Shown: piece after piece, positions 56,252-64,000 of the stretch
Numbering within the stretch: the first letter of the stretch is position 1
Layout: the number at the start of each line of letters is the position of its first letter
DNA from: Fragilaria radians
Taxonomy: Eukaryota; Bacillariophyta; Fragilariophyceae; Fragilariales; Fragilariaceae
Assembly (NCBI GenBank): GCA_900642245.1
Contig: CAAAJI010000015.1
Span: 201,407 to 265,406 of the forward strand
Direction: 5' to 3'
DNA: 64,000 nt
The notes under the pieces: model-generated
What the model was told of the DNA's origin: nothing
What the model saw: the letters and a program-made list of their open reading frames with translations, nothing else
Database searches by the model: none
Program-made: the position numbers and the translations under genes

Positions 56252-56456
56252 TGTTTGCAAGTCTTCTATTCAGATGATAAAGAGAGTTGATAGCACAAAC
56301 AAGATGCACTAAAAGTTGTGATTACTAAATTACTCTTTACTTATTGCTGACTCACAAACTTGATGATTCACCTTCCTTGTGAATATTCATATCCTAAATG
56401 ATTAACGTAAACAAATAATCTACTAACATGAATGAACGTAAGGGATATTCCAATAC
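56252..56456 (-). repeat. LTR (5' LTR of the minus-strand element)
   Basis: 205 bp, starts TGTTTGCAAG and ends CCAATAC on the plus strand; partner of 51814-52027. The promoter for the element should lie here, reading leftwards. Confidence 0.85.
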
Positions 56457-56461
56457 CTGCT
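56457..56461. repeat. Target-site duplication, right copy (CTGCT)
   Basis: Identical to 51809-51813 and directly adjoining the right LTR. Confidence 0.7.
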
Positions 56462-57668
56462 GCTTACAGGAATATTATAATCACGACGATTGTACATTTG
56501 AATCAGGTGACCTTCAAAATAAATTGAAGAAATATGTTTCTTATACGAACTTAAACTAAAGAATAACTACATTAATGATAGATCGAAGAAACAATTTCCA
56601 TACACAAAGCTGAACAACTTAATATCTGGAAATTTTCTAAGACTGACGGAGGATGCCAAATACACTCCAAATTGATACAATGAGTTAACCAAATGCTCAA
56701 GAAATATGCATCCCAATTTAAAGGGGACTAGGGCGCCTGTTCCCTTTGCCTAGATGGTAACAGTGTATGCGCTGGATAGGATATGGCTATCAAATTCCCT
56801 ATGTATGTTGTGAAGCAACCAAAAAAAGAATTTAAACATTTGTTTAGGATAGGCGCCCTAGCATAGAGGATAATAGTGAATGGATAATTCTGACGTCTAC
56901 AGTCCCTAAAAGACCAGGAATGTTCGGGATAGCTACGGATGTATGCCAACCCTGAAGCGAAAATGTGCCCAGTACCCAATACGGTGGATCTACTACAATC
57001 GTTGAGCGCAAAAAAAACGTGCTACTGTAATTAATCAATGTTCTCTAACCACGGTGGCAATAGTGATACGTTGAAAATACCTCATTCTACCATTTGGTGC
57101 AACAAGTTGTAGCTCAGGTATTTTCTACGGATTAGGAAAATTTACAAATATGTTCAAAGTAAAAGCCTCCATACGCAAAGTGCCCGAATTAAGTGCTGGA
57201 ATTACTGCAACAAAGAGGCTTTACTCTGTATGGTTCTTGGATTGAGTTACCAGAATTCGAATGCCCAGAATACTTGAATGATACCATCAAAAAAATCCTC
57301 CAGTCATGGACATCAAAATATATATAGTCGTTCTAGGCAATGATTAGTTACTATGGGGATAGGTGACAGTGACATAGCCACATCATTGCTCCTCCCAACC
57401 TTCAAAATTTGCAGGGTTACTGCATATATACTATGTCTCTGGTGCTTATGTATTTAATCATCATGATGCTAGATCAGGGTCCTCCCTTCCTGCGTTTACA
57501 GAATCCATGAAAAAATGGGTCTGGATTGAACCAACTTTTTATTATTATTGACTTGACCACTTAAGTGTTTTCATGTTCACCCTTGTTCGCGATAAAGTTG
57601 TCCTACCTTGGCTAGGAATCAAGAAGTTAATCCCCTAACACAATAGGTTGTAAGTAAGTAATAAAGTA
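56462..57668. other. Spacer between two Copia elements
   Basis: No gene. It contains the 134-bp inverted-repeat unit listed next and, near 57205-57325, a plus-strand run (RGFTLYGSWIELPEFECPEY) that looks once-coding but is unassigned. The sequence at its right end may belong to the second Copia element. Confidence 0.4.
56728..56861. repeat. 134-bp unit with perfect 11-bp terminal inverted repeats (MITE-like)
   Basis: CTAGGGCGCCT at 56728-56738 and its exact reverse complement at 56851-56861. The core GGCGCC is GC-rich against an AT-rich background. No obvious target duplication beside the ends. It could be a short non-autonomous DNA transposon or an RNA hairpin. Confidence 0.45.
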
Positions 57669-60347
57669 CTAAACTAAGAGATATGGGCGTGTATTGGTAT
57701 AAAGATCCAAGTTTTTGATTAAATGCGGCTGCAAAATGTATAATGTTTTTGTTTCAAAATTTGCAATGATTCTGCAGCTCAAGTAATCTGTCAACTGGTT
57801 TTCAATTTTTAAACCAGAATCGTAATTTTTCAGCTCTTCAATAACGTTGTTGATGTTTGCATCATCTCCAACTATCAAGCAATTGTCGACATAGATTGCA
57901 ATGATGACAATTCCTTGTTCAAAATGCTTAATCCAGAGGCATGGATCAAATAAACTTCCTTGTAAACCACAATCCTTCAACGCGGACACAAGTTTATTGT
58001 AAAATTCTCTTGAACTCTGGACAAGACTGTAGATTGTCTTGTTTAAGATTAAGCATTCATCATTGTTTGCATCCATACCCTTTGGAATTTCCATGTAGAT
58101 TGTTTCTTTTAAATCTCCACGCAAAAAGGCTGTTTCAATGTCGATGACTTTTGCCTTAAAATTCCAGGTAAGCATCATAACTAGTAGAATTTGGAACGTC
58201 ACATCATTAATCACGGGTGCAACACTCTCCTGAAAGTCGACTCCAGGTACCTGACTGTACCCGCAGGTCACCAAGCCCCATAAACTCCGTTGCTCTTAAT
58301 TTAAATACCCATTTACTTTTAATGCAATTTCGACCGTTGGGCAATTCAGACTTTTGAATTTTCCTCCAAACTCCTTTTGCGCTCATTGAAATAGCTTCCT
58401 TCTATTTAATTCTGTTATAGGGGTTAGGATGATTATCAAAAAGTTTTGGTACTTCAACCAGATCAAGTGTATTGAATGCAATATTTGCACTTTCAACTAC
58501 CAAGTCCCTTCCAGAATCTGGCACCTCCATGAATCTTGATAGATCAGAATTAAACCAGCTTTTTAGCTTCAAAATTTGTTTTAAGGCCTTTGTATTGTTG
58601 GCTGTCTCATTCCTTTTGGCTGGTGATTCCGGTTCCTTTAGCTCCTTATGATTATCAGCATCAACTTTTGTATCTGAAAGGTCATCATCAGTCATCTTCA
58701 AGTTATCTTTTGATTTCTTCCATTCTCCATAATTTTATTCCACCAGACAACATCTCTAGATTTGATGACATGATTTGTCTTCAATTTCAGGAGCATGTAG
58801 ACATCCTTTGCATAGTTATTTGGGTAACCAACAAACACTTCCTCTATCACTCAACTTTCTTTGGATCTTGGCTTTGGTTGTTGCTTTGCATAATTCTCCA
58901 AATTTTCTCAGTCTTTTTAACTCCTTAGCTTTTTCCTTAAACATTAGTTCCAATGGTGATTTATTTTGATCTTTCTTCACAATAATGTTGTCATAAAAGG
59001 TATCTGTGGATGTGCATTCAGCCGATAAACCTTTGCAAAAATCACCCTCAATACTAGCATCATTAAAAATGGCTCGAATTCTTTCGTAGAGTGTCTGGAA
59101 TTTTCGCTCTACATTTCCGTTTCTCTGAGGTTTCCTTGGGCCTGAAAACTCAAACTCAACATCAACATTTTGTTGTTTACAAAGCTTCTCTACTGCAAAA
59201 TTTTCACCAGCGTCATCAACCCTTCAAAATTTGACATTTTCCAACTCCTTTACCAAATCAAGTATTCTCTCTTTGAACTCAGACTTAGCCCTTAAAAACA
59301 ATAACCCGAAAAATCATCAACAGCTAGCACCCAATCATTGTTGCAATAGTGGCAAGAAGCTCCACTGTCACCAATCCAAATATCATTGCCAAAATCTGCA
59401 ATATTGGTCATTGATGATAATACTACATCTGCCGTACTTCCTACGCCATTTTGACCATTTTGAGTACCACCAGAGTTATTCATGCCCAAATTCTTCCTCA
59501 ACAACATGAAACAATTTGCTTTCAAGTGGCCGCTCTTCTTGCAATAATTGCGCATAACATCTGATTTATCATCTTTAACTTGCTTTGACTTACATTGCGC
59601 TGCCTTATGGCCAAGTTTGCCACAATTCCTGCATTTCCCTTTAAATTGCGAAGTAAACAAAGCACTTTCCTTGCCTAAGCTATCGTTTTGGCCCGTGGAA
59701 AGGTTAAGTTCTTCTTTTAAATCTTCAATAGATAATGGATTATCTTTACTTCCAATCTGTTTTTCCAAAAGAAGCATCTGTAGCTTGTAGTCACTTGTCA
59801 AACTGTTTAAGACTTGAACAATAAACTGATCATCAATCATATTTGAACCCATAGTTTCTAACTTGATGCGTAGATCTTCTAGATTGTTTATCCATATCTC
59901 CGGATCTTCATTCTTTCCTAGCCTAGATTCTCAAAACATTCTTTCTGTCTTCACTAGTGAGAGGGCGGAAACGGGATCATACTTCTTCTTCAACTTTTCC
60001 CAAGCTAGAGTTGCGTCACCATCTTCAAACTCCTTTGACTTACAACTCCTTACGATTCCAAAGGCAATCTTTCCACTACTATTGCTCACATCAATCAAAA
60101 GAATTAACTCAATAATGGCAATCTCATTTAGGTCAGTAATGCGCATCAACCTTTTTCCTTCTTCTGTCTCCTCATCAATCACTTCCAAACTTGTAGGGAT
60201 TTCTACCGTTCCCATCAGTGCATCCTTGATTATAGAGCGTTTAGCCTTGGCTAGGAACTTTTCACTCCAATTCGGCCATTCCTCCTTTCTTCCTGAGAAA
60301 TTAAGAACCCGAATAGCACTAGAATCCGTCATCACAAGACAAATCAC
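57669..60347 (-). mobile_element. Second Copia element of the same family, internally deleted
   Basis: Minus-strand copy related to the 51.8-56.5 kb element. Gag begins near 60327 (MTDSSAIRVLNFSGRKEEW, WSEKFLAKAKR). A TGA at 59931-59933 interrupts it. Knuckle CRNCGKLGHKAAQC (about 59600-59645); protease WIGDSGASCHYCNND (about 59340-59385). The protease is joined directly to mid-integrase (VDDFSGYCF, about 59295-59325), so the GAG-pre-integrase and integrase start are deleted. Integrase end and linker follow (RNGNVERKFQTLYERIR, about 59090-59140; 58402-58701). RT is at 57669-58274 (VTCGYSQVPGVDFQES) with IAIYVDNCLIVG, so the catalytic YVDD has become YVDN. It ends after the RT; no RNase H and no second LTR were found. 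Confidence 0.88.
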
Positions 60348-60632
60348 TTAAGCATATTTTTCAAATTAATAGTCAGCCTGACTTACTAACGACAATTATT
60401 CAAAAGAAGAGGTTTTACTCTATAACCTCACGTTTAAGCGTGTTAAAATACCTCTTCACACTTAAAATGTAATTACTAAAATAATCCTTTTAAACTATCG
60501 CTAAAAAAGATACGATAGCAGTAGATAATAACACTTCCTTTACCAGTAGTGTAGGTACAAATAATACTAGGAAGAACAAAAGACCAAAATGCGGTGTCAC
60601 GATTGTGACAAAAATAACCACAACACGGCCAA

Positions 60633-61963
60633 ATGCTGAGAAAGTGCAAAGGCCAAACAGCACAAAAAGTCCCAACATGGAATCAGGGCTGTTTTGGGAA
60701 AAAGGCCTTATCCTTTCTTTTTGAGGAGATTAACGCACTAAAAAAGCAGTTGAAACCTGCAAAGGCGGAGAATTCCAAAAAGAGGAAGGCTGAGTCCCTA
60801 CTCTCAACTAAGATGAATTCAGCTAGTAGTAGTGATGAAATGGAGGAATATTTTGTATTTCCCCCTACTATCCGTAGATCTACTAGAACACTAGTTGAAA
60901 ATTCTCACCCAATACTGAGATTTATTTGACTGCAAATGAACCTCAGAGTATTATGGATGAGTTTTTTTGTTCCACCAAGATCCTAGATGCAGAATATAAA
61001 CCTGCAATCTTAGAAGAAGGCATCAAGACTTGTGAAAACCTCAATGAAGAGGAACAACACCAATTACTCCAAGTACTCCAAAAGTATGATCATCATTTTG
61101 ATGGAACATTAGGAGAATTCAACATGGCTCCCATAAGTCTAAACTTGATAGACCCGGGATCTAAGCCAGTACATGCTCGGCCTTATACTGTTCCTAGATC
61201 AGTAGAGCAACAACTGCTCAAGGAGATTGCAAGATTAGTGGACATTGGGGTCCTTGAAGAAGATAATACTTCTGAATGAAAAAATCCCCAACATTTGCAA
61301 TTGCCAATAAGAATGGAACTATAAGAGTTGTTTCTGATTTCAGAAAACTCAATTCATTACTTCAACGTCAACCATTCCCAATACCAAAAATTTGAGACAT
61401 GATCAGATCCATGGAAGGATCTACCTTTGCCACGGCTCTAGATTTGAACATGGGTTACTACCATATCAAATTGGATACGGATGCCCAAAAGCTTTGTACT
61501 ACCACATTTTCTTGGGGGAAATATAAGTACAAACGCTTACCTATGGGCATCAAAATTGCCCCATATGTTATCCAAAGCGTCATGTCAAAACTGACCCAAG
61601 ATTTGGAATATGTCAAAACCTATCTTGATGATATGTTGTTACTAACAAATAACAATTTTGCAGACCACCTGATTAAGTTAGAGATGATACTAGGAAGGCA
61701 CTCAACTGCTGGTATGATAGTCAATGCATCCAAATCAAAGTGTTTTGCTAAACAGATTGAGAATCCGGGTTATTGGATTATCCAAAAGGGTATCCAACCA
61801 GTGTAATGAGGTGGAAGCCATTCTTAAGATTAAGGCTCCAAAAACCAGGAAAGAGCTACACCAAGTTATTGGCATAGTCATCTACTATTGTAACATACGG
61901 TTTCACAGGAGTGAGTTACTAGCTCCTTTGACTAGCCTCACATCAAGTAATGTCATATTCTAA
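60633..61963 (+). mobile_element. Ty3/Gypsy-type pol fragment (reverse transcriptase)
   Basis: Plus-strand remnant. A Lys-rich leader (60633-60929) is followed by NEEEQHQLLQVLQKYDHHFD and SKPVHARPYTVPRS (about 61045-61200), the classic Gypsy pre-RT sequence. RT proper continues across a frameshift near 61277 with TIRVVSDFRKLNSLLQRQPF, then STFATALDLNMGYYHIKLD (about 61417-61473), LPMGIKIAPYVIQSVM and TYLDDMLLL (about 61618-61645), carrying YLDD. RNase H start: KTRKELHQVIGIVIYY (about 61841-61890). Few lesions: TGA codons near 61277 and 61394, where Trp and Arg are usual, and two shifts. No protease, RNase H body, integrase or LTR in view. Confidence 0.88.
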
Positions 61964-62230
61964 TGCCATCATATCAATGTGATAGGAATAGCTATTACAG
62001 ATTCCTAAGTGACAATCAGGAATCTATCAAGATAAATGATTGATGAATCTAAGTCATGAATCCAAGATCACAAAGTCTAAATGTTCAGTGTTGAATCTAA
62101 CATTTAAGCTAAAGAGACTACGTGGTCAAGGAAGCACATTGCAATTGATTCACAAGAGATTTAGAATAAAGAATCCTTTTAGATCATAATTTACAATTTG
62201 TATAAACTCTTAGAGCAGGTTAGAGCAACG

Positions 62231-62770
62231 TCAAGAATTTATCAGGATGTCACTGACATTTTCTTCACTCTTTACATATGTAAACCTCGTCACTATAGCA
62301 CAACAGCCTCCTGGACACGATGGTAAGCAATTGCAGTAAGCCCTTTTCTTCAGGACACTTGATGAAACTGAAGCATTTAAAACCACTGACATTTTATCTC
62401 CCAACATCAAAGTGTGTCCATCTAAATCCACGCCTAACGACCTCAACATGTACCTTACTACCAAAATTAGTTCTGTTGTAATTCTAGACGTTACTAATTA
62501 CGAACAATAAGTTGAAGTCTCTGCTATCTTCTGACGTTTAGATACCCACCTGATTGGCGTATTATTCAATATCATAAGGATACCTGTAATGGATCTTCTG
62601 GTATCATGCGCATGATCTGCATCCACATAGACAGTCATCCGAACCTTTTGGTCCCTTTGACATAAGAAGGTTGTCTGGAATTCTTCTTCAGCATCCGGAT
62701 AGAAATCTTTCCAATTAGGGTGATCCTCATCAGGATATACGAAGTAGTAAGATATTGTGATAGTTTATAT
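62231..62770 (-). pseudogene. Copia RNase H fragment of another family
   Basis: Minus-strand frame with NWKDFYPDAEEEF, then VRMTVYVDADHAHDTRRSIT (about 62575-62650), PIRWVSKRQKIAETSTY, VVRYMLRSLGVDLDGHTLML and FTYVKSEENVSDIL (about 62235-62280). These are standard Copia RNase H motifs, including the V-D-A-D-H active-site Asp. One TAA stop lies near 62505, where Glu is expected, and a shift occurs in the middle. It differs from the family at 51.8-60.3 kb. It may belong with the gag fragment at 63.5-64 kb as one deleted element. Confidence 0.82.
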
Positions 62771-63511
62771 AATTTAATGTCACCAGTTGGAGGTGGACTG
62801 GTTGAGTACTGTCAAGTAATCGCGATGCTCTGGATTTGAGTCCCACATTACGGAGGATATTTTTGGAACTATAACTATTATTCCGTTTTATTTGTTATAG
62901 ATACTCTTCATTGCTGTTTTGACAGTTGCTTTTATCAAGGACATCTAAAACTCGGTAAACAAGATCATTGCTTGTTAAATCTTTGGTATGTTAGAGAAGT
63001 TAAGATATATGTTAGAAAATCTTTGGCTTATCTTAACGGTTCAGAAAAGAGTTCGCAACGGTAATTATAGCGATCCTTTTTATTGCTAAGATAGACAATA
63101 ATAAATTAAATTATAGTTTCACAATTTACACAAAATAATAGTTTATAGCTTAATTATATCTTAGAACGAATTTATCTTTCCAGTTTATCACCACCCAGAC
63201 TCCCTCAGCTACAAAGGTATCAACAAAGGTAACTACAAAGGTAAAGCACTTGTGTTTGTTTGTTTTGTTCATCTTGGTTGCATCAACACTTGTGTGTGTG
63301 TGTGTGCTTATTGTCATGCCTTGCCAAAATTCCTTTTCTGTTGAATTGCTAAAAAGGTCCTAACACTTAACTAACACATCAGAGAGACAACTCTATAAAA
63401 CAAGACAAGAAAAGTCTAAAAAATAGTAGCGGCATAGCTACAGAAAAATAGCAAGCCGGAAACGATTTTGTACAACCCAAGCCAGGCTTAATTGGCTTTT
63501 TACCAAACGCA
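62771..63511. other. Spacer within or between Copia fragments
   Basis: No gene. It may contain LTR sequence. A (TG)8 dinucleotide run occupies 63291-63306. Confidence 0.4.
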
Positions 63512-63996
63512 TCACTGCAGGAGAAGCAAGAAACTCTTACAAACTGGTACTTTTGCCAGTTTACATACCATTGTTGTTTTGAATGATGCTGAAATGTCTA
63601 CCTCCTCATTAGAACCAGTTGAATCTTGAAGTTGCAGTTCATTAATTAATGCTAAAACTGTCTTAACCTTATCCTTATTTGTAGTCCCCGTAGGTTGGCA
63701 TGTAGTATGGATCTGTCTTGCATTCTTTTCTTTGACTTGTTGATCATGTCTGATGGCAAGTGATCTAAGGAAATTGCATGTTTCTGAAAATGACTTATCA
63801 TTCACCAATGCTTCAAAAACGGTATCAACCATGCCAATATTCTGTGCATTCTGCACCAATCAACGTTTCTTGATGTCATCATCATTCCAAGTAGTTTGGT
63901 CAAGTAAAACAAGTTCTGTGAGTGCATCTTCATAATCTTGTACCCATTTAAACAGCCCCCCTTTATACTGACGATGAAAGACTGTTGTAATGACAT
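63512..63996 (-). pseudogene. Copia gag fragment, runs to the window end
   Basis: Reading leftwards from the window edge in two frames: a piece with KGGLFKWVQDYEDALTELVL (about 63900-63960), then after a shift near 63850 NAQNIGMVDTVFEALVNDKS and FSETCNFLRSLAIRHDQQVK (about 63730-63850), and a Lys/Asn-rich stretch. This is the helical gag arrangement of algal Copia elements. The 5' part is outside the window. Confidence 0.65.
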
Positions 63997-64000
63997 TTTC

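Larger units (their letters stand above)
51814..56456 (-). mobile_element. Near-complete Ty1/Copia retrotransposon
   Basis: 4,643 bp on the minus strand with two LTRs, a target-site duplication and the full Copia order gag - zinc knuckles - protease - integrase - RT - RNase H. Landmarks, right to left: gag from ATG 56136 (DEWPIWSEKFLAKAKR); knuckles CRNCGKIGHKLFQC and CTYCRKPGHVKQHC; protease WICDSGASSHY; GAG-pre-integrase CEECAISKARQ; integrase end RTPQRNGKVERKFQT; RT ACGYSQILGIDFNE and IYVDDCLV with an intact YVDD; RNase H VTLSSSEAEYIAMSEA. Lesions are few: in-frame TGA stops and a handful of 1-bp shifts in integrase and RT. The copy cannot be translated whole but is young compared with the others here. 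Confidence 0.93.

Noticed and set aside
62785..62860. tRNA-like stretch (GGTTGAGTAC, later GGATTTGAGTCCC)
   Set aside because: A- and B-box resemblance is partial, the T-arm is imperfect and I could not fold an acceptor stem. At best a degenerate tRNA-derived repeat.

Overview
The window looks like nuclear DNA of a stramenopile alga, most likely a diatom. It is AT-rich. Genes are widely spaced, mostly intronless, or carry one short GT-AG intron (81, 84 and 105 bp in the three cases I could place). Between them lie many decayed LTR retrotransposons whose protein motifs match diatom-type Ty1/Copia elements. There are no operons, rRNA genes, CRISPR arrays or convincing tRNA genes. Species cannot be named from sequence alone.

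Layout. 1-1.2 kb: 3' end of a dead Copia pol. 1.7-2.7 kb (-): membrane-anchored methyltransferase-like protein. 2.8-8.3 kb: decayed coding remnants, ending in a recognisable gag-protease relic. 9.1-15.5 kb (+): a GT32-type glycosyltransferase and two 2-oxoglutarate/Fe(II) oxygenases, one secretory and one spliced with an N-terminal lipidation signal. 16.8-21.7 kb (+): a 1,630-residue four-TM protein with two large extracytoplasmic sensor-like regions and a TPR-like C-terminus. 22.3-23.3 kb (-): coiled-coil protein. 24.3-27 kb (+): decayed Copia. 29.2-29.9 kb (+): small signal-anchor protein. 32.2-35.9 kb: divergent pair of a sulfotransferase-like protein (-) and a Popeye-domain-like protein (+), with a retroelement protease relic and CRE-type motifs between them. 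36.5-37.8 kb (-): spliced MORN-repeat protein. 40.3-40.9 kb (+): unknown protein. 42.1-45.3 kb (+): Copia lacking integrase. 47.1-48.1 kb (+): spliced secreted Cys/Pro/Thr/Lys-rich repeat protein. 48.9-49.5 kb: hAT transposase relic. 49.7-51.1 kb (+): TauE/SafE-type transporter. 51.8-64 kb: a pile-up of LTR elements, including one with both LTRs and a target-site duplication, a related Copia, a Gypsy pol and pieces of further Copia elements.

Host-gene theme. Several proteins are predicted to act in the secretory pathway or at the cell surface: methyltransferase, GT32, secreted oxygenase, sulfotransferase, the small anchor protein and the repeat-rich secreted protein. This fits glycan and cell-wall chemistry. 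A second set looks regulatory or scaffolding: the sensor-TPR protein, Popeye-like protein, MORN protein and lipidated oxygenase. Their adjacency is probably not functional, because they have separate promoters and mixed strands. No single system spans the window. The most unusual items are the double-sensor TPR receptor, the Popeye-like gene behind TGACGTCA-type sites, the lipidated prolyl-hydroxylase-like protein, the 48-bp repeat inside the secreted protein, and a nearly complete Copia element whose in-frame stops are all TGA.

All assignments come from reading motifs by eye; no database search was possible. Start codons were taken as the first plausible in-frame ATG, which shortens several long open frames.
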